Source of the DNA: Elusimicrobium simillimum
GTDB taxonomy: Bacteria; Elusimicrobiota; Elusimicrobia; Elusimicrobiales; Elusimicrobiaceae
Assembly: GCF_049639735.1 (NCBI RefSeq)
Contig: NZ_JBEVVA010000003.1
Location: 310,001 to 374,000 of the forward strand
DNA: 64,000 nt
Direction: 5' to 3'
Shown here: positions 24,836 to 34,172 of the stretch, one piece after another
Layout of the letters: each line of letters opens with the position of its first letter
How positions within the stretch are numbered: position 1 is the stretch's first letter
Program-made: the position numbers and the translations under genes
Notes under the pieces: generated by a model
What the model was told of the DNA's origin: nothing
Databases searched by the model: none
Seen by the model: the letters and a program-made list of their open reading frames with translations, nothing else

Positions 24836-26362
24836 ATGCTTTCAAAAGTGTTAACGGCAGGTGTACGCGGCGTAGAAGGGTACGGCATTGAGGTGGAGGT
24901 TGACATAGCTTCCGGCATGCCTACCATGGCCGTAGTAGGCCTGCCTGACACTGAAGTAAAAGAAGCTAAAGACCGTGTGGTGGCGGCTGTCAGAAATTCC
25001 GGTTTCGACTTCCCCTCTAAAAGAATAACGGTAAATTTAAGCCCGGCGGAACTTAAAAAGTCCGGCACGGGTTTTGACTTGCCCATAGCGGTGGGTATTT
25101 TGGCGGCCTCAGACCAGTTGACTGACGCGGCTAAAAAATCTTTGACAAATTATGTTTTTATAGGCGAGCTTGGTTTAGACGGCAGTATAAGAGCGTGCGC
25201 GGGCGTGCTGCCCATGCTTAGCGTGCTTAACGGCAAAACCGCCGTTATACCGCCGGCAAACGCGGCAGAGGCGTCGCTTGCTAAAGCCGACTGTGTTACA
25301 CCCGCCACATTAAAAGAACTTGCGGACTGGCTTAACGGTGAAGTTGTTTTACCTAAAGTTGAACATACAGAGTTTGGCGTAGATGAGCAAATTTATCCGT
25401 TCGATTTTAGCGAAGTTAAAAACCAACCGCTTGCAAAACGCGCTTTAGAAATAGCGGCGGCAGGCGGGCATAATATACTTATGATAGGTTTGCCCGGCAC
25501 AGGCAAAAGCATGCTTGCCAAACGCTTCCCAACCATTTTGCCGCCGCTTTCACACGGTGAAGCATTGGAAATTACCAAAATTTATTCAGTGTCAAACATG
25601 CTTGGCGAAAGTAAAATTATAGGCAACCGCCCGTTTAGAGACCCGCACCACACAATATCAGACATCGCGTTAATAGGCGGCGGAGTTAAACCAAGACCCG
25701 GCGAGGTTTCACTCTCTCACAACGGCGTATTATTTTTAGATGAGTTCGCGGAGTTTGGGCGTGCGACGTTAGAAGTTTTAAGAGAGCCTATGGAAACGGG
25801 AACCGTAGCCATAGCGCGCGCAAGAGAGCGTGTTTCATACCCTGCGCAGTTTACTTTGATAGCGGCCATGAATCCGTGCCCGTGCGGCAACCACGGCCAC
25901 CCGCACAAACAGTGCACTTGTACGCCTGTTATGATTAACCGTTACAGAGCAAAAATTTCAGGCCCGCTGTTGGACAGAATAGATTTAACTGTTAACCTTA
26001 ACCCGGTGGAATTTAAAGACTGGGAAAAGAAGGCGGAAGGGGAAACTTCCGCGCAAATAAAAGAGCGCGTTATGCGGGCCAGAGAAACGCAAAAAGAACG
26101 TTTTGGTAAATCCAAAACCCGTGCCAATGCTTTTATGACAACGGCGGAAATAAAAAAGTTTTGCCCTATGCCTGAGGGCGGCGGGGCTATACTTGAGGCG
26201 GCTATGAAAAAGCTTGGCCTCTCAGCCAGAAGCCTTGATAAAATTTTAAAAACAGCCCGCACCATAGCGGACCTTGAGGGCGCTGAAGCTATAAGCAAGG
26301 CGCATATTATAGAAGTATTACAATACAGGCCCTTAGACCGTAAAGGCGTGGCGGATATATAA
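24836..26362 (+). CDS. comM: YifB/ComM family Mg-chelatase-like AAA+ ATPase
   Basis: The 508-residue protein is a full-length ComM. It has the N-terminal Lon-protease-like S5 fold (MPTMAVVGLPDTEVKEAKDR, SPAELKKSGTGFDLPIAVGIL), Walker A GLPGTGKSMLAK (about 219-230), the Mg-chelatase segment FRDPHHTISDIALIGGG, Walker B LFLDEFAEF, and the Cys-rich NPCPCGNHGHP insertion. ComM is a helicase that drives branch migration when single-stranded donor DNA is integrated during natural transformation. The start lies 1 bp after the preceding stop codon with no strong Shine-Dalgarno. The stop codon abuts dprA, another transformation gene. Confidence 0.95.
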   Translation: MLSKVLTAGVRGVEGYGIEVEVDIASGMPTMAVVGLPDTEVKEAKDRVVAAVRNSGFDFPSKRITVNLSPAELKKSGTGFDLPIAVGILAASDQLTDAAKKSLTNYVFIGELGLDGSIRACAGVLPMLSVLNGKTAVIPPANAAEASLAKADCVTPATLKELADWLNGEVVLPKVEHTEFGVDEQIYPFDFSEVKNQPLAKRALEIAAAGGHNILMIGLPGTGKSMLAKRFPTILPPLSHGEALEITKIYSVSNMLGESKIIGNRPFRDPHHTISDIALIGGGVKPRPGEVSLSHNGVLFLDEFAEFGRATLEVLREPMETGTVAIARARERVSYPAQFTLIAAMNPCPCGNHGHPHKQCTCTPVMINRYRAKISGPLLDRIDLTVNLNPVEFKDWEKKAEGETSAQIKERVMRARETQKERFGKSKTRANAFMTTAEIKKFCPMPEGGGAILEAAMKKLGLSARSLDKILKTARTIADLEGAEAISKAHIIEVLQYRPLDRKGVADI

Positions 26363-27480
26363 TGACAATTTCAGACAAAGAAAAATTAGCCAGAATCAAA
26401 CTAAACGCTTTTACCTATTTACGTACGGACTGGGCGGAGAGAATGATAGACGTATTTGGTTCCGCCGAAGATGTGCTTAAACAAAGCGCTGCAACTTTGG
26501 CACAACAAGGCGGCATAAGTACGGGTACGGCGGCAGACTTACTGCGTGACGCGCACGCGCTTAACGCGGAAGAAGAAGTTGAACTTACTCGCAACGCGGG
26601 CGGCGAAATTTTATTTTTGGGTGAAGACGGCTACCCGGCTAAACTGGCGGAGATTAAAGACCCGCCCTTTGTCCTTTATGTACGCGGCCAAATGAAGGAA
26701 ACCGGCCCGCGTGTATCCATGGTAGGCACCAGGATGATAACGCCCTACGGCAGAAGGTGCTGCAATAAATTTGCGTCGGAAATTTCACAGGCGGGTTGTA
26801 TAGTGGTAAGCGGTTTGGCAAGGGGCGTGGACAGCGCATGTCACGCCGCGGCAGTAGCTAACAAGAAACCCACTTGGGCGGTAGTCGGCACAGGCATAGG
26901 CCGTTGTTACCCGGCGGAAAACAGAGCTTTGGCCTCAGCCATACTTGAGCATGGCGGCTGTATAATATCGGAGTTGCCTTTTAACAAGCCTCCGCACGCT
27001 TTTCATTTTCCAAGACGTAATAGGATAATATCGGCATTAGGCAGCGTGGTGGTTATTATAGAAGGCAAAGAACGCTCCGGCGCTTTGATAACGGCAAAAC
27101 TGGCGGCAGAGCAGGGCAAAGACATTTTAGCCGTGCCCGGCAATATAGACAGCATACAAAGCGGCGGCACCAATAAACTTATAAGAGACGGCGCGCACGC
27201 GCTGCTTGACACCAAAGATATAATAGATATGATCCCCTTTGAAGAACGTTTTGGTTTGGATACAGACTTCTTGCAAGAGGATAATAAAAAAGAATTTGAC
27301 AATTTAACGGAAGTAGAAAAACGCTATTTAAGCGTAGTAGGAAGCGAGGAAGTAACGGTAGATGAAATAATAGAAAACCTGGGCGTAAGCGTACAGGAAG
27401 CGTCCACAGTACTTTTTGATATGGAAATAAAAGGCGTACTTACCTGTATTGACGGCAAATACAGTAAAAATAAATTTTAA
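26362..27480 (+). CDS. dprA: DNA-processing protein DprA
   Basis: The 372-residue protein loads RecA onto incoming single-stranded DNA in natural transformation. It has an N-terminal helix-hairpin-helix/SAM-like part (about 1-70), then the Rossmann-like DprA core: MVGTRMITPYGRR, VVSGLARGVDSACHAAA, VVGTGIGRCYPAENRAL, FPRRNRIISALG and ERSGALITAKLA. A C-terminal winged-helix-like domain (about 305-372) ends VLTCIDGKYSKNKF. It shares one base with the comM stop codon. The comM-dprA pair suggests competence for DNA uptake, consistent with pilin genes elsewhere in the window. Confidence 0.96.
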   Translation: MTISDKEKLARIKLNAFTYLRTDWAERMIDVFGSAEDVLKQSAATLAQQGGISTGTAADLLRDAHALNAEEEVELTRNAGGEILFLGEDGYPAKLAEIKDPPFVLYVRGQMKETGPRVSMVGTRMITPYGRRCCNKFASEISQAGCIVVSGLARGVDSACHAAAVANKKPTWAVVGTGIGRCYPAENRALASAILEHGGCIISELPFNKPPHAFHFPRRNRIISALGSVVVIIEGKERSGALITAKLAAEQGKDILAVPGNIDSIQSGGTNKLIRDGAHALLDTKDIIDMIPFEERFGLDTDFLQEDNKKEFDNLTEVEKRYLSVVGSEEVTVDEIIENLGVSVQEASTVLFDMEIKGVLTCIDGKYSKNKF

Positions 27481-27505
27481 CCTTGAAATAAAAGGATGAT
27501 ATAAA

Positions 27506-29800
27506 ATGGCAACAGCAAAAAAAACAACAAAAGCAGTTAAACCATCTGGTAAAAACCTGGTTATTGTAGAGTCTCCCACTAAACAAAAAACCATCAGCAA
27601 AATTTTAGGCAACGATTATATTGTAAGAAGTTCTTTCGGGCATGTTAGAGATTTGCCCTCTAAAGAAATAGGCGTGGACGAAAAAAATAATTTCCAGCCC
27701 AAATATGTCCCCGTGGAAAAAGCCAAAAAAATGGTAACCGAACTTGAGAAAGCCGCCAAGGCATCTGAGTACGTTTACCTCGCCACTGACCCTGACCGCG
27801 AGGGCGAAGCCATCGCGTGGCATTTGGTAGAACTTTTAAAAATCCCGGCCGAAAAAATTAAACGTATATTTTTTCATGAAATTACGCCAAGCGCGGTTAA
27901 GGCCAGTTTTGACCATGCCAGAGGCATAAATAAAGATTTGGTAGACGCGCAGCAAGCGAGGCGCGTGCTTGACCGTTTGGTAGGCTACAAACTTTCGCCG
28001 CTTCTTTGGAAGAAGATTACGGGCGGCCTTTCCGCCGGCAGAGTGCAAAGCGTTGCGGTAAGGTTACTTGCCGAGCGCGCTAAAGAAATAGAAGATTTTA
28101 AAGAAGAAGAATACTATTCTTTATCGGCCGAGGTTGAAAAGGCCGGCGTACAGCCCAAGTTTAACGCGCGTATGCTTAAATGGCAGGGTAAAAATACAGA
28201 AATTATTACCACCTATAAACTGTTTGCCGAAGACTACAAAGTAAAAACAACAGTATTTAAAAAAGCGGAAGACCTAGCGCCGGTAAATTCATTACTGCGC
28301 AAAGGCCCGCTGACGGTAACAAAAATTGAAAAGAAGGAAGTTAAACAGCGCGCTAAACCGCCGTTTATCACCAGCTCTTTACAGCAAGACGCTTACAATA
28401 AACTCGGCTTTTCCTCACAAAAAACCATGATGACGGCGCAGTCTCTTTACGAAGGCGTTGAAATTGCCGGCGAAGTAGTAGGTTTAATTACCTATATGAG
28501 AACGGACTCTTTTAACGTATCAAAAGACATGCAGGCGCAGGCCAAAAAGTTTATTTCCGGCAAATACGGCGCGGACTATGCCCCCGCCAGCGCGAACGTT
28601 TTTAAAAGTAAAGTAAAAGGCGCGCAGGAAGCGCACGAATCTATACATCCTACCGATGTATACAAAACCCCGGCCGAAATTAAAAGTGCCTTAAGCTCCG
28701 ACCAGTACAAACTTTATGAGCTTATTTGGTTACGTTTTATTTCCAGCCAAATGGCGGACGCGGTGTTTAACACCGTGTCAGTAGATATTGAAGCAGGCGA
28801 AAAGACGGATTGTATTTTAAGGGCCACAGGCCGCACGGTTAAATTCCCGGGCTTCCTTTCCGTATATAAAGATGACGAGGCCGAAGAAAGCGAAGATGAA
28901 GGTTCAGCGCTGCTGCCCATACTTGAGGAAGGCGACAAGCTTAATCTTATTGATATTATTACTAAATCACACAAAACGGCCCCGCCGCCAAACTATAACG
29001 AAGCCAGCTTAATCAAAACGCTTGAAAAGCACGGCATTGGCCGCCCGTCCACATATGCGCCTACAATTAAAACTATTATAGACCGCAAATATATTATGCG
29101 CCAGCCCAAAACCAATAAACTTATGGTAACAGAGCTTGGCACAACGGTAACAGACCAGTTAAAAGGTTTCTTTAAAGATATTATGGACCTTTCTTACACA
29201 GCCGGTATTGAAGAAAAGCTGGACGACGTGGCCGAAGGCGATATTAACTGGGTTAAGGTTATAGGCGGTTTTTACGACGGCTTTAAACGCGACCTTGCCG
29301 CCGCGGACAAAGGCATGGAACGCGCCGCGCCCAAACCGTCGGACGAAAAGTGCCCGCTTTGCGCCAGCCCAATGGTAGTGCGCCGCAGCAGATACGGCGA
29401 GTACCTTGCGTGTTCAACTTATCCTACATGTAAAGGTAAAATAAATTTATCATCATCCGGTGAAAAGGCCGCGCCCGAAACAACCGATGAAGTCTGCGAA
29501 AAGTGTGGCAGCCCCATGGTAATACGCAGCGGCCGCAGGGGCAAGTTTATGGCATGCAGCGCTTTCCCCAAATGTAAAAATACATTTTCTATTAACGCCG
29601 AGGGGCAAAAAGTCGCCACATCCGGCCCGGTAGAGACAGATATTAAGTGCGAAAAGTGCGGTAAAAACATGATACTGCGCAGCAGCAAACGCGGCAAATT
29701 TTTAGGTTGCAGCGGTTATCCTAAGTGCAAAACTATCGTCAGTGTAACACCTGAAGAAATTGAAAAGATAGAAAAAGAGCACGAAGCTAAAAATAAATAA
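27506..29800 (+). CDS. topA: DNA topoisomerase I
   Basis: The 764-residue type IA topoisomerase relaxes negative supercoils. It shows the TOPRIM domain (VIVESPTKQKTISKIL, DPDREGEAIAWH), the catalytic tyrosine at about 330 (GLITYMRTDSFNVS), the strand-passage segment GIGRPSTYAPTI, and three C-terminal four-Cys zinc fingers (CPLCASP, CEKCGSP and CEKCGKN, each followed by a second Cys pair). A short Lys/Ala-rich tail precedes the core (MATAKKTTKA). The GGATGAT leader gives a fair ribosome site. It sits in the common bacterial order dprA-topA-xer. Confidence 0.97.
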   Translation: MATAKKTTKAVKPSGKNLVIVESPTKQKTISKILGNDYIVRSSFGHVRDLPSKEIGVDEKNNFQPKYVPVEKAKKMVTELEKAAKASEYVYLATDPDREGEAIAWHLVELLKIPAEKIKRIFFHEITPSAVKASFDHARGINKDLVDAQQARRVLDRLVGYKLSPLLWKKITGGLSAGRVQSVAVRLLAERAKEIEDFKEEEYYSLSAEVEKAGVQPKFNARMLKWQGKNTEIITTYKLFAEDYKVKTTVFKKAEDLAPVNSLLRKGPLTVTKIEKKEVKQRAKPPFITSSLQQDAYNKLGFSSQKTMMTAQSLYEGVEIAGEVVGLITYMRTDSFNVSKDMQAQAKKFISGKYGADYAPASANVFKSKVKGAQEAHESIHPTDVYKTPAEIKSALSSDQYKLYELIWLRFISSQMADAVFNTVSVDIEAGEKTDCILRATGRTVKFPGFLSVYKDDEAEESEDEGSALLPILEEGDKLNLIDIITKSHKTAPPPNYNEASLIKTLEKHGIGRPSTYAPTIKTIIDRKYIMRQPKTNKLMVTELGTTVTDQLKGFFKDIMDLSYTAGIEEKLDDVAEGDINWVKVIGGFYDGFKRDLAAADKGMERAAPKPSDEKCPLCASPMVVRRSRYGEYLACSTYPTCKGKINLSSSGEKAAPETTDEVCEKCGSPMVIRSGRRGKFMACSAFPKCKNTFSINAEGQKVATSGPVETDIKCEKCGKNMILRSSKRGKFLGCSGYPKCKTIVSVTPEEIEKIEKEHEAKNK

Positions 29801-29802
29801 AA

Positions 29803-30684
29803 ATGGAATCAACGGAGCTTGTTAACAAATTCATTTTAAGTTTGCAAAGTAAAAATTTTTCCGAGCATACTTTGCGTGCGTACACTGCGGACTTAAAAGA
29901 ATTTGATGATTACGCTGTTAAAAACAATCTTACGGTAAAAGCGTTTTTTAGCCACGGCAACCTGCGTTCTTATTTAGGTATGATAACGCAGGATGGCAAC
30001 AAGAAAAATACCGTGCTTCGCAAAATATCGGTACTTAGAAGTTTTACAAAATATTTGTTAAAACACGGCATATTGGAAACCAACCCGTTTAAGCTTATCC
30101 CGCTGCCTAAAAGGGAAAGAATTTTACCCAAGTTTCTTACGCCTGAAGAGGCGGACCGTTTGATAGAAACCGCGGGTAAACAAGGCAGGCTGCCCGCGCG
30201 TGACAGGGCATTATTTGAGCTGGTGTATTCCAGCGGCCTTAGGCGCAGCGAGCTGGTGCAGTTAAGCATTAGCGATATAGATTTAAATTTAGGCATAGTG
30301 CGTGTTATGGGTAAGGGCCGCAAAGAGCGCCTGGTACCGATAACAGACGCGGCGATAGACGCTTTAAAAGAGTATCTTGCCACCAGGCCCGGGTACGACA
30401 ATAACTCACCGTTATTTCTCAACCGCCTTGGCGGCAGGTTAACGGGCGACGGGCTGGCGTATTTGGTAAAAAATATTACCATCAAGTCTAACCTGGCCAG
30501 GAAGATAACGCCGCACAGTTTGCGCCATTCATTTGCCACGCATCTTTTAAATAACGGGTGCGATTTAAGAAGTTTGCAGGAAATGCTGGGGCATAAAAGT
30601 TTAGCCGCCACACAGGTTTATACGCACGTGTCTTTAGACAGGCTTAAAAAAATTTACGGGGATTCGCACCCAAGGGGAAAATAG
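29803..30684 (+). CDS. tyrosine recombinase XerC/XerD
   Basis: The 293-residue protein is a full-length Xer-type recombinase. The N-terminal SAM-like core-binding domain (about 1-90) precedes a catalytic domain with Arg148 (SSGLRRSE), Lys171 (GKGRKERLVPI), His238 and Arg241 (HSLRHSFATH), His264 (MLGHKS) and nucleophile Tyr273 (TQVYTHV). It follows topA by 2 bp, the usual chromosomal position of XerC rather than a mobile-element integrase. It would resolve chromosome dimers at dif, with a second Xer or alone. Whether it is XerC or XerD cannot be settled from one sequence. Confidence 0.93.
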   Translation: MESTELVNKFILSLQSKNFSEHTLRAYTADLKEFDDYAVKNNLTVKAFFSHGNLRSYLGMITQDGNKKNTVLRKISVLRSFTKYLLKHGILETNPFKLIPLPKRERILPKFLTPEEADRLIETAGKQGRLPARDRALFELVYSSGLRRSELVQLSISDIDLNLGIVRVMGKGRKERLVPITDAAIDALKEYLATRPGYDNNSPLFLNRLGGRLTGDGLAYLVKNITIKSNLARKITPHSLRHSFATHLLNNGCDLRSLQEMLGHKSLAATQVYTHVSLDRLKKIYGDSHPRGK

Positions 30685-30687
30685 CAG

Positions 30688-31656
30688 ATGATTTCTATAG
30701 GTATAGATGTTGGCGGTACATACGTCAAATTTTTCGCGGTGGATGTAAAAGGTAATATCATTAAATCCCATAAACTGGAAACTGATATGAACCGCGGTCC
30801 GGCGTACTTTCTTAAGCAGATTTCTGATTTTATTAATGAGTGGAAAAAAGAATTTAAAAAAGAAAAGCTTGTTATAGGCATGGGCCTGCCGGGTGACGTG
30901 GATAACGTTAAAGGCGTACTGCGCTTTGGCACTAACCTTAAATTTAAAGGCAAAAATATTAAAAATATAAAATTTGCCGACGCAATTAAAAAACACACGG
31001 GCATACGCCCCGTTGTAGCTAACGACGCTACCGTAGCCGCCTGGGGTGTTTATGAATTACAGCTTAAAAAGAAATACCCCAATGTAATTGTTATTACCAT
31101 GGGCACAGGTATTGGCGGCGGGCTTGTATTAAACAGCCAACTGTTCCAGGGGTCGCACGGCGTGGCGGGGGAAATAGGACACATTAAACTGTCTATGGAT
31201 AAGCACGCCCCCAAATGCGGCTGCGGCGCGAGAGGATGTCTGGAGTCTTACGCGGGCACTTACGGTATACAAAGAATGGTGGCCGAAGAAATTAAACTGC
31301 ACCCGCAAAGCAAACTTGCCAAGACAGTAGGCAAAGCCAAAAGATTTAAAATAGCCTTAGTATCAGAAGCGGCTGAGCAAGGCTGCCCAAGCGCGCTTAG
31401 GGTGTGGAACAGAGTTGGCATTGCGATAGCCGTAGGCATAATAGCCGCCTGTCTTATTTTAGACTTAGACGCCGTGGTACTTGCCGGCGGCGTGTCACGC
31501 GCGCACAAATATTTTATGCCCGCGCTTAAAAAGCGCCTTAGCCAGGAACATATAAGAACGCCGTTTGATAAACTTAAAATTTTTACCTCAGCCACGGCCG
31601 AGATAGGCGGCCTTGGCGCCGCGCTGTACGCGATAGACCAAAGCAATGGAAATTAA
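30688..31656 (+). CDS. ROK family sugar kinase (glucokinase-like)
   Basis: The 322-residue protein has the ROK layout: phosphate-1 loop IGIDVGGTYVKFF, Asp in ANDATVAAWG, phosphate-2 loop ITMGTGIGGGLV, and the zinc/substrate signature GVAGEIGHIKL followed by CGCGARGCLES with three Cys. It lacks an N-terminal helix-turn-helix, so it is an enzyme and not a ROK repressor. Glucose is the most common substrate of such kinases, but N-acetylglucosamine, N-acetylmannosamine or fructose are possible. It overlaps lptD by 11 bp. Confidence 0.9.
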   Translation: MISIGIDVGGTYVKFFAVDVKGNIIKSHKLETDMNRGPAYFLKQISDFINEWKKEFKKEKLVIGMGLPGDVDNVKGVLRFGTNLKFKGKNIKNIKFADAIKKHTGIRPVVANDATVAAWGVYELQLKKKYPNVIVITMGTGIGGGLVLNSQLFQGSHGVAGEIGHIKLSMDKHAPKCGCGARGCLESYAGTYGIQRMVAEEIKLHPQSKLAKTVGKAKRFKIALVSEAAEQGCPSALRVWNRVGIAIAVGIIAACLILDLDAVVLAGGVSRAHKYFMPALKKRLSQEHIRTPFDKLKIFTSATAEIGGLGAALYAIDQSNGN

Positions 31657-33730
31657 AAAACTTTTAACCTTAATATTATTTATTACGGGCGCGGCCGCTT
31701 TTGCCGGTGCGCAGGAGTATGACCTGCCGCCGCCCGACGCTGATAAATTTATATACTACGAGGCGGACGAACTTACCTACGATACCGTTGCCCGCCAGCT
31801 TAGCTTGTTTGGCAATGTTAATGTTGTTTTGTCTCAGCCCGACACAGAAGAAACCAGGCTTTATTCCCAAAACCTGATGATTAACCAGATTGATAAAACA
31901 GTATCATCTGACGGCGATGTGCTGGTAGAGCAGGACAGCGGGCAATTGCGCGGACAGAACATAAAATATAATTACGAAACAAAAGATTTAGAAATAGAAA
32001 ATATGACGGCCGAGTATCCGCCCATCAGGCTTTTAGGCGCCCAAAAAGGCGAGATGAAAAGCGGCAAACAAACCTATAAGTCTGCCAAAGTCACCTGCTG
32101 CGATCAGGAAAACCCGCACTATTACCTTAAAGCCGGTTACATAGCTATGACGCCTGAAAAAAAGATTTTTGGCGCCAACGCGCTTTTGTATCTCAGCGAT
32201 ATTCCGGTTTTTTACGTGCCTATATTCTGGCGTTCTTTAGATTCACAAAAACCTTTTACAACATATGTTGATTTTACGCAAAGCGGCAAAACGGGTTTTG
32301 GCTTACTGACAAGCACCGTGTTTTACCCTATAAAAAACTTGCGCGCTACTGTTAACTTAGACGGTTATTTAAAATCAGGTTTTGGTTACGGCGCGCAGCT
32401 GCAGGTAAGAAACTCTGACAAGGTATCCGGCAATATGGAAGCCTACGCCATTGACGACCAAGAATACGGCAAAAGCCGCTGGGGCGTAAATGGCGGTTAC
32501 AGCGCTATACTTTACGATAACTCTAACTGGCTTAACCGTGACGACGGTGGCGCGATATACAGCAGCCAGGGCCAGTTTAGGGCAGTGTCTGACCCGTACT
32601 TTAACGACACATTTTTCCGCTCCAACCCTTACAAATTTATGCCGGACCAAGACGTAAGTTTCGCCTTTTCCAGGCAGACAAGAAAATCTATTTTCCGTGT
32701 AAGCTACTCGCAAAAAGACAGGTTTAATTCACGTGAAGATAAGTACGAAACTGTCGAGCGCACTTTGCCCCGCGTTGAGTTTCAGGCTATGCCGTTTATG
32801 TTTCCGCTTGGTATAGTAAATAATTTTAACGTTAACCTCTATAATACGCAAATATTAGACGGCGACTATAACCAAACCGCCCGCGCTTATTGGAAGAGCG
32901 CCAGGCCGTTTAAGTTAAGTAAAAAGTTTACCTTTACGCCATATGTTGACTTTGACGAGCGTGTGGTGCTAGAAGACGAAGGCTATGATAACGACGACAC
33001 TTATGTAAGCCGCCTTGGCGGCGGTGCTAACCTGCGTGCGGAGCTTATTACAGGCTCATTCGACGTTGGATACCGCTATACTAAACGTTTTGAGACAAAT
33101 AAATTTAAACCAGACAACGACGCAGCTGATAAAGGTGATGAAGAAAATAAAATAACAATTCAAAACTATTTCCGCCCTACGCTTTACACTTATTTTAGAG
33201 TTGGTACCGCTTACGATATTTTAGATAACGACACGGACTGGACCTTTGACGACCGCTTGGACCCTATTTTTGCCGAGCTTGGTTATAATATGAGCAACGG
33301 TGCGTTTAATATTTTCTTACGTAATGACTATGATGTTAAAGACGGCAACCAGGCTTTTATTATGCAGTCTGATTTTAAGTTGTTTAAAGCCAGCCGAGGT
33401 GTTTTCGGTATGACTAACCATGCAGACGATATTAACTCATATTTATTTAACACAAAAATTTGGTTTAGGCCCGCCGGTTCCACCTGGTATTTTGACGCCG
33501 GGATGGACTTTGAACTTAAGCAGGGCAGTTTGCACGCTTACTCAAAAAACTTCAGACTTTATAAAGACCTGCATGACGCGCATTTAGAATTTTCCGTTGA
33601 AGATAGAAACGATAATCTGTCTTTTGCTTTTAGGATAAATATACTCTGCGGTAAGAAATACAGAGACGATACCTTTAGCAAAGAAGACCGTTACTGGTCC
33701 CCCTGGCGCGAACCTGGTGATTTAAGATAA
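31646..33730 (+). CDS. lptD: LPS-assembly outer-membrane protein LptD (OstA-like)
   Basis: The 694-residue protein has a signal peptide (about 1-22), an LptA-like OstA N-terminal domain (about 35-140: YYEADELTYDTVARQLSLFGNV), and a C-terminal beta-barrel of about 500 residues. The junction has the family motif with CCDQENPHYYLKAG and the segment YLSDIPVFYVPIFWRS. It should insert lipopolysaccharide into the outer leaflet. Cysteines are few (an adjacent pair near 152 and one close to the C-terminus), so the four-Cys disulfide scheme of E. coli LptD is not fully conserved. Its presence argues for an LPS-type outer membrane. A terminator follows directly. Confidence 0.9.
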   Translation: MEIKKLLTLILFITGAAAFAGAQEYDLPPPDADKFIYYEADELTYDTVARQLSLFGNVNVVLSQPDTEETRLYSQNLMINQIDKTVSSDGDVLVEQDSGQLRGQNIKYNYETKDLEIENMTAEYPPIRLLGAQKGEMKSGKQTYKSAKVTCCDQENPHYYLKAGYIAMTPEKKIFGANALLYLSDIPVFYVPIFWRSLDSQKPFTTYVDFTQSGKTGFGLLTSTVFYPIKNLRATVNLDGYLKSGFGYGAQLQVRNSDKVSGNMEAYAIDDQEYGKSRWGVNGGYSAILYDNSNWLNRDDGGAIYSSQGQFRAVSDPYFNDTFFRSNPYKFMPDQDVSFAFSRQTRKSIFRVSYSQKDRFNSREDKYETVERTLPRVEFQAMPFMFPLGIVNNFNVNLYNTQILDGDYNQTARAYWKSARPFKLSKKFTFTPYVDFDERVVLEDEGYDNDDTYVSRLGGGANLRAELITGSFDVGYRYTKRFETNKFKPDNDAADKGDEENKITIQNYFRPTLYTYFRVGTAYDILDNDTDWTFDDRLDPIFAELGYNMSNGAFNIFLRNDYDVKDGNQAFIMQSDFKLFKASRGVFGMTNHADDINSYLFNTKIWFRPAGSTWYFDAGMDFELKQGSLHAYSKNFRLYKDLHDAHLEFSVEDRNDNLSFAFRINILCGKKYRDDTFSKEDRYWSPWREPGDLR

Positions 33731-33732
33731 AA

Positions 33733-33758
33733 AACTCGGCTATTAAGCCGAGTTTTTT
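33733..33758 (+). terminator. Rho-independent terminator after lptD
   Basis: A 9-bp perfect stem (AACTCGGCT at 33733-33741 with AGCCGAGTT at 33746-33754), 4-nt loop ATTA, and a TTTTTT run. Confidence 0.93.
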
Positions 33759-33761
33759 ATT

Positions 33762-33888
33762 CCCCAAATCTTTGCATGTATTTTGAATTTTTTTCTTTTC
33801 AACACACCCGCCGTGTCCGCTGCGCTACCCGCCCCAAGTGTGCTGAAAAGAAAGAAAATCCAAACTACACGCAAATCTTCGTGGCCCC
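33762..33888. repeat. long-hairpin repeat, family R3 (copy A)
   Basis: The element opens with CCCCAAATCTTTG, has a stem of about 27 bp (33781-33807 with 33839-33866, a few mismatches), an apical region holding CACACCC and CCAAGTGTG, and closes with GCAAATCTTCGTGGCCCC. Its stem sequence is unlike that of copies at 48255 and 62670, but each copy is self-complementary. Confidence 0.75.
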
Positions 33889-33904
33889 CTATACGCGTTA
33901 GTAT

Positions 33905-34000
33905 TTCCAGCCTTTGGCCTTCCCCAGCAAGTGTGCCCGAAACGGGGAAAAGTTAAAAATTGACTCAAATCTTCGGGGCCTCGGCTGGGATTTAGTATTT
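33905..34000. repeat. long-hairpin repeat, family R3 (degenerate copy)
   Basis: Directly after copy A lies a second, partial copy: AAGTGTG (33939-33945), an A-rich arm, then ACTCAAATCTTCGGGGCC (33963-33980), which matches the 3' end of the family. The left arm is mostly lost. Flanking TTTCCAGCC and GGCTGGGA make a different outer stem. Confidence 0.6.
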
Positions 34001-34038
34001 TGATTTTAAAGAACTCTTAAATATCGCTTATGATATTT

Positions 34039-34142
34039 CCTCTCCCTCTTAGGGGATAGCGTAGCATGCATATATAAAGTATGCAGAGGAAGTTTTGCTG
34101 CGTTGTTTAGCGCAAAGCGCTTGCGGCAAAGCAGGTGAGGGT
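34039..34142. repeat. MITE-like repeat, family R2 (copy c, half)
   Basis: It opens CCTCTCCCTCTTAGGGG, continues with TAGCGTAGCATGCATATATA, and ends at GCAGGTGAGGGT; the second half of the element is missing. It lies between R3 sequence and the end of mfd. With the terminator and the R3 copies it accounts for nearly all of the 441-bp gap 33731-34172. Confidence 0.72.
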
Positions 34143-34172
34143 ATTTTTGTAGTTATAAAAACAAAAATAAAA

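Noticed and set aside
29803..30684. Xer recombinase as a mobile-element integrase acting on the tRNA-Pro site
   Set aside because: It sits in the conserved topA-xer position and is of chromosomal Xer size and sequence, and it is 25 kb away from the tRNA.
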